NCBI GenBank assembly: GCA_963678705.1
Contig: OY783205.1
Span: 27,457,034-27,521,033 of the forward strand
From: Panorpa germanica
Lineage: Eukaryota > Arthropoda > Insecta > Mecoptera > Panorpidae
DNA length: 64,000 nt
Reading direction: 5' to 3'
The position numbers and the translations under genes were made by a program. Numbering within the stretch: the first letter of the stretch is position 1; each line of letters opens with the position of its first letter. Positions 49,075 to 60,369 of the stretch are shown piece by piece. The notes below the pieces were generated by a model, which made no database searches, was not told the DNA's origin, and saw nothing but the letters and a program-made list of their open reading frames with translations.

Positions 49075-49200
49075 GCCCCCTTAATTTAGTCCTACTTCGA
49101 ACAAGGGAACGCAGAGCCAGAGAACCGAACCGAACAGGCGATGCCCGATGCCGTTGCTAGATGGTCGGACCACGCTCAACGGCGTCAGCGCGTCATGACT
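49075..49200. other. CpG-rich island, nature unknown
   Basis: High GC and CpG (…GATGCCCGATGCCG…, ACGGCGTCAGCGCGTC) in AT-rich DNA. A plus-strand frame of ~28 codons ends at a TGA near 49197. It could be an unmethylated promoter, an enhancer or an exon remnant. It shares TTGCTAG ... ACGGCGTCAGC with the island at 57.7 kb. Confidence 0.3.
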
Positions 49201-49630
49201 ATGTGAAGCATTATGTACAGAAATATGACTCAATCATAAAACTTGTACGTGCGTTTTTATAGAATTTTATATATAAAATATAGAAAAAATGTTAGAATAA
49301 TGTTAGTAGTACCGATTCTTGTTATGTACGTTAGTCAGCATAGAGTAATTTTGAAGGAAACTTTCAAATTTAGACAGGAAACGGTGTTTAAACTATTCTT
49401 TTTTAATAGTACTGCTCCATGCGTGTTTAATATTATATATAAAATTGCGTAAATGTCTTTATCTTTTGAAAATATAGAAGCTATAGAAGTATAAATCTAT
49501 ATTATATGTATATAAACGTTACAATCTCGGCGACGATGTCGCTTAAAGATTGCTTGGTGATCCATGGTGGGGAAGCCTTTCCAAACAAATATTTCCAATG
49601 TCTTTATAATATTCTAGTCTTACCAACACA

Positions 49631-49715
49631 CGTCTGTCTTAAGACAATTTTGTCTTAACAGCCACAACGCTAACAGTTTTTGTCTTAAGACAGTCTTCAA
49701 GACAATCAGTCTAAA
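49631..49715. repeat. Cluster of TGTCTTAAGACA palindromes
   Basis: Two perfect TGTCTTAAGACA palindromes (49635-49646, 49681-49692), plus TGTCTTAA at 49651 and a decayed CTTCAAGACA at 49695, lie within 80 bp. The outer copies can fold against each other. Possibly a small MITE or a clustered protein-binding site. Confidence 0.5.
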
Positions 49716-49933
49716 GATAAAAGTATACATCATCCGCGTCAAACAAACGCATTGACTTTATTGAATAAAAAGTGTAGAGAAGGCGATGGTTTTTGGGGTA
49801 TCTGTATGTTTAGTCGTATAAATGTGTTATGTCGGCATTTTCGTACGCTTTCTTTCTTTTCATGCGTTTGATGCGAACCCATGGCTGCTTACCTTAAAGA
49901 GCTCGACGTGCTATAAACTGCAATCTTTCAGAT

Positions 49934-50283
49934 AATGGGCTTGTGTCCTCATTTTTTAGTGGTCGATTTTTCAATTTTTGATTGAAATTGATGTTAATAA
50001 ATGTGTATTGGCGTGTTTATTTTATTAAATATCTAAATGTTGACGGAGATATAGCAATTAAAAGTTTGAATTGTAGTTTTAGCGCTAGAAATGGTCGGCC
50101 ATATTTTTATGACGTAAAATGCATTTTAACGTCAGGTATTTGTTGAGTAGGTCAGTGCTGTGGTAATGTTTTGTAGCTGTTGGTAGTCGAATAATCAAGT
50201 CAAGTCAAAGAATAATGAGTTTTTATTTTATTTAATCCTGCTAAGGCAGACATAATATTGAAATTTCATTGTTCCTTGAAATT
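49934..50283 (-). mobile_element. Repeat family A, copy 6 (truncated)
   Basis: Begins with the intact TIR AATGGGCTTGTGTCCTCATT and follows the 31.4-kb copy for ~350 bp, then ends abruptly after CATTGTTCCTTGAAAT. The other half is missing. Confidence 0.87.
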
Positions 50284-51043
50284 TGAAATACTTGGCAACA
50301 AGGACAATAAAATAGTTTACAATTTTTTTTTATAAAAGTCTTTGAATGTTTCTTGCAAAAGCTTAAGTCGTAATCACTGTTAGTGACGTCACAAACTCGT
50401 CATCATTGTCTTAAACATATAAATAGTACATATAATATTATTATGTAATACATATATTACATAAAATCCTGCATCTTACACACTTCGTCCTTTAATGTCA
50501 ATGCGTAATAATTATGCGGAATAACACTAAGTATATATTTTCATATATGTTTTTCCTTTGTTTAAAGTTGATCTATTTTCGATACTAACGTTATCACCAA
50601 TTTTGTTCATATGTATACAAGCGTAATATATATTCATCAGATATTTTTCAAACAGCGATAAGTTCTGGATTTACAATATAGATGTCGCAAACAACTATTT
50701 AGAATAATATTTTTCTAAAATAATTTTAGTTATTTAAAATTAAAATATAGAATGGATAATGAAATTATTCATTCTTGTAGATTTGTTTTTTAAAAAAAGT
50801 TTCTCATGTTTTTTAGGATTCAGTATCTAACATTATCAATAAAGTTAAAGTTTATGTAACATTAAAAAAGTTACCTGTTACGTAATAAATATTACCTGAA
50901 ATATGACGTTTGCTTTTTCAAGAACACTTAAGGCCTATAGAATATTACATTTTTTGTTTAAGATTAAATGGTAATAAAGTATCCTTATTTAAAACCTTAT
51001 TTCCAGTATAACTTTGTGTAACATCCCATTAGACATTAGACAT
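50284..51043. other. No gene seen
   Basis: AT-rich DNA, no repeat or coding structure recognised. Confidence 0.5.
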
Positions 51044-51118
51044 AGTACTGGTTGTGGGATCGAACTCAAAGACACAGCAGTTTAACGCCTAGAATTAATT
51101 CTCTCGGCTGCTGTGTCA
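51044..51118 (-). mobile_element. tRNA-derived SINE remnant 1
   Basis: On the minus strand GACACAGCAGCCGAGAGAA is followed ~45 nt later by GAGTTCGATCCCAC, a pol III B box. The arrangement matches 53.95-54.02 kb. The head resembles a tRNA D-arm (CCGAGAG). Decayed. Confidence 0.5.
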
Positions 51119-51327
51119 TCGCTCTATTATTTCGTTCGATACGTTTCGTGAAAATTTAAAGATTTCTAGCAAGTAAAAAGAATCTATCTCAAAATCGATT
51201 ATCTTCCACTTACGATAGTTTACTTCTGAAGCAACCATAAAGATTTTAAAAATTTTAGACAATATTTAGAGGAACATTGGGACAATACAGAATATTGAGG
51301 CTTTTGTTCATTTTACAGATACGATTC

Positions 51328-51860
51328 TTTAAGTATCATTCCCACTCACTGCTTTAATTTAATATTGTTTATATTATTGTTAATATTGTATTTTGTATTT
51401 AATTTAAATTGTTTAGCATATGGCAATACGCGTAGTCATTCACAGTACCATTTTTAATTTAATTTATTTTTTAAGTTTGCTTAGTTTTTTTAGAACCTTA
51501 CAAGGTCAAATGTCTTAAATTAAGAAAAACTGTATTATATTATAACCTTCAAAATGTAACAGTCTGTCAAAATGCAGTAGAATTTACTTTTTAAAAGAAG
51601 TTTAATGTTAGTTTGTTAAAAATATAGAAGTGAAAACAATTTCTATTCGTAATTGTTATTAAAAATAGCAATTTTAATTATTTCACATGCTTTTGTCGAA
51701 TTGTCAAAATTTATATTACTAACTAAATGAACTTAACTTAAATTAAAACATAAATGTGAAAAGGAATGCTTAAACGAAAACCTGAAATTTAGACTACAAT
51801 ATTAAATAAAAACAGTAAATTAAACATCAAAACAGTGAGTGGGAATGAGGCTTTCTTGGT
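51328..51860 (-). mobile_element. MITE family D, copy 2 (inverted)
   Basis: About 530 bp with ATCATTCCCACTCACTGC on the left and CAGTGAGTGGGAATGAG on the right. The interior is colinear with copy 1 on the other strand (e.g. TTAGAACCTTACAAGGTC). The pair could fold into a ~500-bp stem with a 2.4-kb loop if co-transcribed. Confidence 0.87.
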
Positions 51861-52842
51861 ATACTTAAAAATTAATATTTAGCGCGTTCAATTCAGATAA
51901 AAGCTCAAAATCATTTACCTTTTACTTATGACAGTTTACCTCTGATCCGCAAATATATAATCATATTTTAAAATACATACAACACATACATTTACTTGTA
52001 CTGCAATCAATGTTTATATACCAAATATATTATATACCACAAAGAGCTTTTAGAGCTTTCCGTTTATATGAATTCTATCTAACAATTAACTCAACAACAT
52101 AGAAGCTTTTAATGACGCATACATGTTTTAATTTAGATTTTCTGTTTATAAAAAGCTTAAAGAGTTAAATATAGTTTTAAGGGTATTGGTGCGAGTAGAT
52201 TTGGGATAGGGACTTTGTTGGGAACATTCCTGTTGTAACCTTTACGTTTGGGTCCCGTGCCTGTCCCAGTGCCTGTTCCTGCCTATGGTATCCCTTAGGG
52301 ATCAAATCGAAAGACCAGGTAAAATGTTTCAAAAACTTTTTGAATATTTTGTAATTTAAAGTAGAGGTATAAAATACTTTAGTTTGAGGGAAGAAATTGG
52401 TATCGTTTTAAAACGAATTATTTAAAACGGTTATACTGAAAACAATTTTGAAAGAAAATTTTGCTGGCGTGGGTATATACGTCAAAATTATTCCTACTTA
52501 TGTAAAAAATGTTATTTATTGTTTAGTAAGAATCATAAAAGACCATTCTTTTGGTTTATTCTAAGAAGACATTTCAAGAAAATTTTTCGGCTTTCAAAAT
52601 TTAAATATAGTTAGAAATAAACCGATTTTCGGATATTTATTTCATCCGTACATATTCAAAATGTGCGTAAAGTTATTAAAAACATACAATAAAATATTTG
52701 CATTTTTATCTAGGGTGATTTATCTTGGTATTTCTGACTAAACTACATTGAAATTCGCTAATCCGATTATTAAATAATATTCTTTCTGTGATAATAGCAT
52801 AGTGTATTAAATTTCTTGCATAAAGAGTTTGTATATAAATGA
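51861..52842. other. No gene supported
   Basis: AT-rich apart from a GC-richer piece at 52190-52310 (GTCCCGTGCCTGTCCC…) without a usable reading frame. Confidence 0.45.
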
Positions 52843-53185
52843 ACAGCAAGGTTTAGATTGGGAAATGAGGAAAAAGGAAACAGATACTGGGAAAAGAGTG
52901 AGGAAAGAAAGTGTAGAATGTGTGGAGCGGAGGACGAAACACTGGAGCACATTAAGTTTGAGTGTAAGGAAAAAGTAGCGAGCGAAAGGAATATCGGCCA
53001 GCTATTAAAGGGAGGCAGTGAAGGAAAGAGGTGGATGGCGGAAATAGTAAGAAGGAAAGAAAAAAAAACAGGAGAATAAATAAGCTGGTGGAGAATAATG
53101 TAAATTTAATTGTAATTTGAAGTATGTATTAAGAATGTAGATTGTAAAGCCGAAAGGCGAACAATAAACAATAAACAATAAAATA
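52843..53185 (+). mobile_element. LINE 3' end with tandem A-rich tail, 5'-truncated
   Basis: Plus strand reads ARFRLGNEEKGNRYWEK, then the CRMCGAEDETLEHIKFEC knuckle, and stops at TAA. A 3' UTR ends GCCGAAAGGCGAACAATAAA followed by reiterated CAATAAA, the expected tail of a non-LTR element. It starts abruptly at the ARFRLG codons, a classic 5' truncation. It is close to the 3.9-kb copy in coding sequence. Confidence 0.85.
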
Positions 53186-53946
53186 TAAATGAATTAATAA
53201 AATTTTTGAATGTTTAAATTTAGCTGAACAAAAACTTTAGTTTAAAAGTAATTAACTTAATCGAATAACATAGGGCATAGGGTCAACATGAGGGTACTAG
53301 TATCTGAAATAAGTATAAGTTTAACATTTTTAGACTGTTTTAAAGTTAGAATGCAATATTTTAAGTATTTTATATTGACATACAAAGTATACTTAATTTT
53401 TATTACTTATAAGGTTAACACAAAATATAATAAATATACAATGCAACAGGTAAAACCACAAAAAAATATAACATTGATAATCATACCATTATTATAAGTG
53501 TTATAAGTACTTGTAGTTTAATTGTTCAAGGGTGAAAAGATCCCTTAAAGTCAATAGCTTATTTGTATGGTATATAATAACACATTATAAAAAAGAATTG
53601 AAATATGGTCTGGATTAATATTTATATATGCTACTTTAAAAAGTGAAAATTTTATTTCTGTTGTTTTCTAATGGTTTTATTACACAAATACAGTAGCCAT
53701 TAGAATCACTGAAAAAGGATCTAGGTTTAGTGTGTCGGATATAATAAAAATTAGGATTCAAAATAAAAATTGTTATTTTTTTTTCATTTTTGTTTCTGTT
53801 TTTCTTATATTATTTCTGGGCTAAATCTAAAAAAATTGGTGTTAAGTTTTTCTCCGATGGTTGTTTATATTTTGCAAAATATCAGACATTGTAATGATAT
53901 TTAATAGTGACATATTCAGTAAAAACAACAAAACCCAAAAAATATA

Positions 53947-54017
53947 GCACTGGTTCTGGAATCGAATCCTAAGACATAGTTCGGCATCAAGAATCAACGC
54001 TCTCGGTTACTGTGTTG
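53947..54017 (-). mobile_element. tRNA-derived SINE remnant 2
   Basis: On the minus strand ACACAGTAACCGAGAGCGTT precedes a perfect B box GGATTCGATTCC (53958-53969). Spacing and flanking CAGAACCAGTGC match the 51.0-kb copy (CACAACCAGTAC). Possibly derived from a tRNA with a long variable arm (Ser/Leu type). Confidence 0.55.
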
Positions 54018-55690
54018 GATAAAATGATTTCAATTTTGCTAAACTGGTTTATTTTTATATATTTTAAGTCACAAGAAGATTAAAAGGTGATTTTATAAGT
54101 CTATTTAATTAGTAATTTTAGAAATTCTTTTTAGACTATTATAACGTTTTAAGATTCTATTAATCAAAATATTGTAATTTTATAATTCTAATAGCAAAAA
54201 ATGTAACATAATTGTACATTTTAACGAATTCTAAGTTGTTGTAGCTTCGCTCAAGCTTTCTGAGCTTTCTAAGCTTTCAACTACCAACATTAGAGCTTTC
54301 TTTTTGTTATTTAGGTTGCATATTCTCTATGTACCACAGATATAAATATTTTTTTCAAGTTTTTAGATCGTTTCGTTCTTCATTTCGTTCGGTGAGCTAA
54401 CGAATCATGCTCATACATACATACACTAAATTAAATTTATTTAGGAATATGTTCTTTATATTTATTACGGATAAGTTAACACATGATTAAGGTTGTGACG
54501 TTTTCTATCTCATGGTCTGGTTTGGTTCAGGGCCATAAGTAAAATATAGAAAGTATGTTAGAAGATTATATTGTAAAGGCGGGAGATTTAAAAATATATT
54601 TTATTTATATTAGTTAATTTATTTTTTTAGTTTTTTGTTATATGTTTTATAGCTTGAAGAGTTGTTATAGCTTAGATATTCTACAACGAGGAATGCTAAA
54701 TGGGCCAATGTATATGTTTTTCTCTTTAAAATATTAAGTTTCTTAAAACATGAGTTACAAAATCATCTGGGCGCCCGATTTAGGTGGCGCTCAAAATTCA
54801 AAGGGTTGGTAGATTCATACCCAATTTGCCCAATTGCCAAATAGTTCAGATTATGAAATTTCTGTGGCCCGAAAAATGAGAATTAGTACTTCTAGTTGAG
54901 TACAGTGCATATTTTACTTTGAAATTAAGTCCAGAATTGGTTTTAACGACATAGAATATGCTTGAGAAACATGAAATTTTGAAAGCTGTTGAAAAACTGA
55001 TTCAAAACATACACTATTGATTATATCATGGTCTACTGAGGGACAATTCGAGTGCTTTTGTGTCCGTTGAAGTTTGAACCTTGCATGACTCAGTAAGTAC
55101 AGTAAATGTGAACGTAACCAACACATTCTTCGAACAGAATACTGTTGATTACTAACAAATCTAACTGCACAACATTAAACATACGTCAAATACGTTTCGT
55201 AATGATACTGTTATATAAATACGTACTTTCAAAGATACTTGGAATTGTGTACGACGTTTTTATTTTATAATATTCTTCGTTTTATATATATATATATATA
55301 TATATTTGTATATGTATGCAAATAATTTCTTATATTTATGATATAAAAATTATATATATATTACTAATGTAAATTAAAAAATTGAGTGTGGTGATAGATT
55401 TGTCGCGTTTTATCTTTGAAAGTCTCAGAACGCGCGCTGAGCTAAAAATTATTTAAAATAAATATCTACCAATAGGTTATCTCAAGCAGATGACGTCATC
55501 CATAATAAAATGATATACTGAGAATATAATATAGATGTAATTATTTAAATAAATAGTTTTATTAACAGAACCATCTAGTTTTCAAAACTAAAACCATAAT
55601 ACTACAAAACTATTTGAATTTATAAAAAGTTTTTAGTTCGAAAATAATGTTTTAGTACGATAAATTTTTAGTTATTTTTCAAGCAAGTGC
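54018..55690. other. No gene supported
   Basis: AT-rich. It includes short reiterated AGCTTTC motifs near 54260. A 70-codon minus ORF at 54914-55126 has no recognisable feature. Confidence 0.45.
55282..55305. repeat. (TA)n microsatellite
   Basis: Twelve TA units. Confidence 0.95.
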
Positions 55691-56100
55691 AGGTGGGCGC
55701 CTTGTTCGTTTATTTTCGACGTCGTCCGGACTCGAACGAATGGAATTTATAGAGGCAAATTGTACTATGGCACATAGATATGTATGTGTACACACACAAC
55801 CACGGGCCACGGTGTTCTGACATTAGGGCCGATGCCAGCCAATGTGTAGAACGGTGTAGCTTGGTGTAGCTTGCAGCAACGAGAGCGCGCGCTTTCGTTT
55901 CAGAGTTTTTAACTATTTTCCGTATTTTCGAGTTTAGTTTCGTATGCGATGTACATGACTTCACTTTAAAAAAGACATTTTTTTATGAACATTTTTTTTT
56001 TATAAATATTTAATAAAATTTGTGACAGTTGCAGTGACAAAAATACATTTAATGAAGAATGTTGCCAAATTGCAACAATGCTTTTTCGTGGTGAAATTGA
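55690..56100 (+). promoter_or_regulatory. CpG-rich promoter-like region
   Basis: A block richer in GC and CpG (CGACGTCGTCCGGACTCGAACG, GAGAGCGCGCGCTTTCG) followed by AT-rich leader DNA, a short upstream ORF and the possible first exon at 56107. It is consistent with a TATA-less insect promoter firing rightwards. The overlapping 84-codon minus ORF (MKSCTSHTKLNSKIRKIV...) is considered a by-product. Confidence 0.3.
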
Positions 56101-56106
56101 ATAAAA

Positions 56107-56124
56107 ATGTGGAGTGATTTTCAG
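56107..56124 (+). CDS. Possible first coding exon (six codons)
   Basis: ATGTGGAGTGATTTTCAG encodes MWSDFQ and is followed directly by the donor GTAAGC. Tiny first exons are common in large insect genes. The upstream ORF ends at the TGA overlapping this exon. No second exon was located, so the call rests on context only. The same ATTTTCAG|GTAAGC also resembles a weak recursive splice site. Confidence 0.2.
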
Positions 56125-58290
56125 GTAAGCTAAAATTATTTAATTATTCAAAAAATACATATTTATATTATTTAATTATATTTAGTTTATATGTATATTT
56201 CATTATTTCACCAAGGTAACACCAAGCAATTTAATGTCAAAAAGTAAACAATAACTAATCAATTTAAAATTCAAAATCTCGCGCGTTATCAATTATAAAA
56301 ATAAGACAGATCTGTCAGTTAGAAATGTCACCGCAAAAGCGCATGGTCGTATAAGTCATCCTGCATATCGTTCGAGTCTGCATATCCATGTGTGTTTTTG
56401 TTTTCAATCCAAGACAGACTTTTCAATTGTATATAATGCAATACACTAACACATGTACATAATATATTATCTGTATATATTTAAAATATATGTATATATA
56501 AAAAAAAACCATTTACCATCATTTCATATTATATCGGGCTACGTTTATCCCCACTATTTTTATAAATACGTAGAGGACTGTTCGGTCATGGAAAGTCCAG
56601 CTAGTTTTATTTTTCTCTTCAAAGCAAAAATACCAAATAATATATATTTCAGTAATATGTAACTTTATACACACGTTATAATAACGTGTTTAATTACTTA
56701 TTAAAACTACTTATTATCTGGAAATAATATTAATAAATAATACGCTTTATTTTATAGAAAATTATTAAACTTAATTACCATAAAAATTTTCCATATTTTC
56801 CTTAATGATAGAGTTTTGTTTTTCATGTAATACATAATTTCAAATTTTACGTTTATAATTTTATATAATTGCTATATATTTTCAAAATATAAAGATAACG
56901 CACGTATTATCTTGGACATATTCCAATATGTTAAGGGAAGGGATGAGGCGCCAGTTACCATTTGCTATGTCTGTACTTTGTTTCTCATAAACTGAATGTT
57001 GCGTTTTATAGATTATAGCATTTGCTATCTCATACTGTTCAGGGTAGTAAATACTTCATAAGTTGTAACTTCATTATAAATATCTGAACTGACTGAATAT
57101 CTGATCTGAAGTGTATGAGAACAATGTAGTAAAACAAATTACAGTTTGAATACATAAAATTATAAAGTGAATCAAAACTAAGGATGTCTTATAACGTCGC
57201 AATGATAAAACCATAAAAATTTGGCTATCACAATACACATTTATATACGATTTACGTAATATTTACCTCTAAACGTCTTTTCTATATAAATATTACGTTT
57301 GTATTTACTGCGAGAATAATTCAGTAGATTTTACAATACCCTACAATTTTTTCTACCCTGCAATTTCTTAGAACTTAATGACTTATACAAATTAATAACA
57401 TTCCTTATATGATTGGTCGAATTTGTTTTTAGTAAAACATTAAAATAAGCTTTAAAAAGTTATATTAATTAATCTCAGATTCTACACACTAAATAGGCTG
57501 TAAAAGGAATATTTATTTATATGTATATAAAAAGAATGAAAAAAAAAATTGCGTTTCTAAATTCAGTAAGTTATTAATCCCCTTAACTGTGTATCAAATA
57601 ACGCAATGATCATATTTAGTTGAACGGAGTTCTGTTGTAGTCACACACGCGCATACTAGCACACAAGTACAATACATACAGCTAGCATTCATTATGCGGC
57701 CCCGCAATCAAGCATGTTACCAGGCAATGGCGCAACCAAGCTGTGATGGGTCTACGGGGTCTACGGCTCTACGCCGCCTATTGCTAGCGCTACGGCGTCA
57801 GCATTAGGTACTAGATATAACAACTAGTGATGTCACAACTTTTAAAAATATTTTGAATGAAATTTTTGAACGCAATGGATTTTCGAACAATACTTTTCTG
57901 TTTTGAAATAAACGTGAAAAATATTATAGAAGTTTGATGGTAACCATAGAATCAGAAATAAATCGTTGATAAATATATAACAGCAAATTATTGTTTGAAA
58001 TAATTAAAATAGCAAAAATTCATTTTTTATTTAGGCTTTGTCGTCTATCTACAATCTGAGTCGTCTAATAAAATTAGTCTTTTTAAAATCCTTTTAGTTC
58101 TGTAAAACTTGATTAAAGAAACTAGATTGACCTGAAAACTTTCGATATAACCTAAAATATAACAGAAAATTAATATTTATAAATAATTAATTAATCAATT
58201 TAGTATTGACCTCACTATGAGGTTACTCATGTCCATATTCATGGTCCCATTTCACCATTATATACAATATCTGTCTATGTATATTTATAT
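56125..58290. other. No gene supported; CpG island at 57.69-57.83 kb
   Basis: AT-rich except for 57690-57830, where GC rises sharply (GCGGCCCCGCAATC, CTACGCCGCC, ACGGCGTCAGC). Neither strand gives a convincing exon there. It may be a second promoter or an insulator-like element. Confidence 0.4.
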
Positions 58291-58314
58291 GTGTTGTGTG
58301 TATGTGTGTGTGTG
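58291..58314. repeat. (TG)n-rich microsatellite
   Basis: Interrupted TG repeats. Confidence 0.9.
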
Positions 58315-58437
58315 ATTCTATATAAGTATATATAGTTATAGTCTACATAATATACATAGATATAAACCCCTATAGCTACGAACCCTCTACGAAACGCTAC
58401 GACAATAGCGAGCTACAAACCTGACGTTACCAAACTG

Positions 58438-58451
58438 GTAACCATGGTAAC
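58438..58451. promoter_or_regulatory. RFX X-box-like motif 2
   Basis: GTAACCATGGTAAC, identical to the motif at 18.73 kb including two flanking bases on the left. It sits in a CpG-containing stretch (CTACGAAACGCTACGAC ... GGGGGCGTACCC ... GTATAAAGGC) that looks promoter-like. Downstream gene unknown. Confidence 0.38.
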
Positions 58452-59559
58452 GTTAACGCAAGTAGAAATATTTCTAAAAGGGGGCGTACCCTACAAAGTA
58501 TAAAGGCAACGCAACAAACACGTTAGATATTCAAACGTAGAACAAAAATAATAAAATATATAATATTTATACTTGTTTTTCAACAATATTTGTCAATGAA
58601 TATTTGTGTCTACGTTCATTTAACGTAGAGGTGAAGTAAGCATATGGTAGACTGCATGTTTAGGAATGCTGTTTTTATTCTGATGATCTCATCGGCTTCG
58701 GCTTTTATTATAATTATATAAAATGATATGGCAGAAAGTTTAAATATTTCTTGAAGCTTTTGAAACTTTTTGCTTTGCAATTTCGTAAGGGCGTTGACTA
58801 ATTTATCGTCCACACTAGTGCGATCTCAACATGCGACTTGTTTTTTTGTTTCACTCACGCTCAACGTAATCAAATGAGTGTGAGTGAAATGTAGAACAAG
58901 ACTCATCATGAGTGAATACTTATACAGTTAAAGATGTATAAATAATATTTGCGAATTTTTAGATAATACGCAAAATCAATTGCTCCCGCGTGAAACAGAT
59001 TGTATCTAGTTATGATTGTCTTTAATCATAGGCTCTTCACCTTTGTGCAACTATCCAATTAAATATATATTTCATAGCTACACTTATATTTTGAAATAGT
59101 TTAACTTATTTATATAAGATATGTACGAGTATTTATTTCATTTTCTTTTTATTTTTTAAAGATAAGATAGCAGTCAGACTAAATAACAGCTCAAATTGCA
59201 AATGAATTTAAAAACAAGTCTAGCAAATTAGCTTTCGAAATCTGACTAGACGACCACCTACAATTAAATATGTATCTATAGCAACACTATCAGGAAATCG
59301 AACCTGAAATTTTTGTCGTCGAAATATATATTTATTTCGCATTCTATATATCGCTATAAAATCGATGTGATATCACGAATGTAAACAATAATAAATAATT
59401 GTCATTTTCGCGCCGTTTTTTATGTCATTACTGAATCACAAATACATATATAAATATCCACATGGTATGAATACATATATAGTATAGTAGTATGTATAGT
59501 ACATTGTACACACCTACTAGCTGTCAAATCTGTCAATAGATAAATCCTGAATCAGCTGT

Positions 59560-59826
59560 TCAAGTGGGTAATACATTCCTATGTGAAACGTAGAGGATCC
59601 GCGGGTTGTATTCATAGGAACCACGTGGTCAAATACGATGTTTTGAAGACCGCGAGAGGGCCCTAGGGATCACCATCACAGGACCACGAGGGACGAGGGA
59701 ACCGTAGCAGGGAGTAGAAGGGAGACATGTAATGTCTAGGGGGAAGGTGGCGTGCTAGTTGATACTGGGCTTTAGACGCGTGTAGATCACTGTCAATTAT
59801 GACGTTTCTATAAAAAAGGCGCGCGT
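59560..59826 (+). promoter_or_regulatory. GC-rich region with E-box and TATA-like motif
   Basis: About 50% GC, with CCACGTGG at ~59623, CCGCGAGAGGGCCCTAGGG and a TATAAAAAAGGCGCGCG string at 59809. It looks like a core promoter, but the 75-codon ORF starting 10 bp after the TATA-like string is too close to be its product. Confidence 0.3.
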
Positions 59827-60086
59827 ATGGATACACTTGTGCCTTCGATGTACGCGGGCCGTTTAATTCATGATACTATTTATTTACTCACTGTATTCGT
59901 TTCAATTATACCGTTTATAAAGTTGAGATATTTAAATTGCTTTTTTGAGAGACCTTTCAACAGAAAAATTATCACTAGAAGGAATCAAATAGAGAGGATA
60001 AAAAATTGTTTTTGTAAAAAATTAAAATTGAGAGAATTATTTTTAATTTCTTAGGAATGCTAAAGTGGTTGCACGTTACACACATT

Positions 60087-60369
60087 TAGGCCCTCCGCAC
60101 ATGAGTCGACTGATTGCAAACTAGTCGAGCCGTGTTTCGTGACTCTATAGAATTTTTAACAATAGCATAATAGGGGATTTTACTGTCGTATTTGTATGTA
60201 TGTATGTATTTAAATGCCCTGTGACCGAGAAACAGAGTCGCTGAAAACGTGCTCAAAACTCGTATAGACGTTCGTTCTCTCACTAACAACACAGTTGCAT
60301 TCTCATTCGGTTCGAGCAGATTCGGGGCTAAGGTTTGCAATCAGTCGTGTCATGTGCGGAGGACGGTCT
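60087..60369 (-). mobile_element. MITE family F, copy 2 (inverted)
   Basis: About 283 bp. The ends are AGGCCCTCCGCACATGAGTCGA and, reversed, AGACCGTCCTCCGCACATGA. It shares the TTCTATAGAGTCACGAAA-type region and the reversed AATCCCCTATTATGC landmark with copy 1. ORFs on both strands are accidental. Confidence 0.8.

Noticed and set aside
59827-60054. 75-codon plus ORF after a TATA-like string
   Set aside because: Start codon lies 10 bp from the TATA-like motif and the peptide becomes basic low-complexity; no support.
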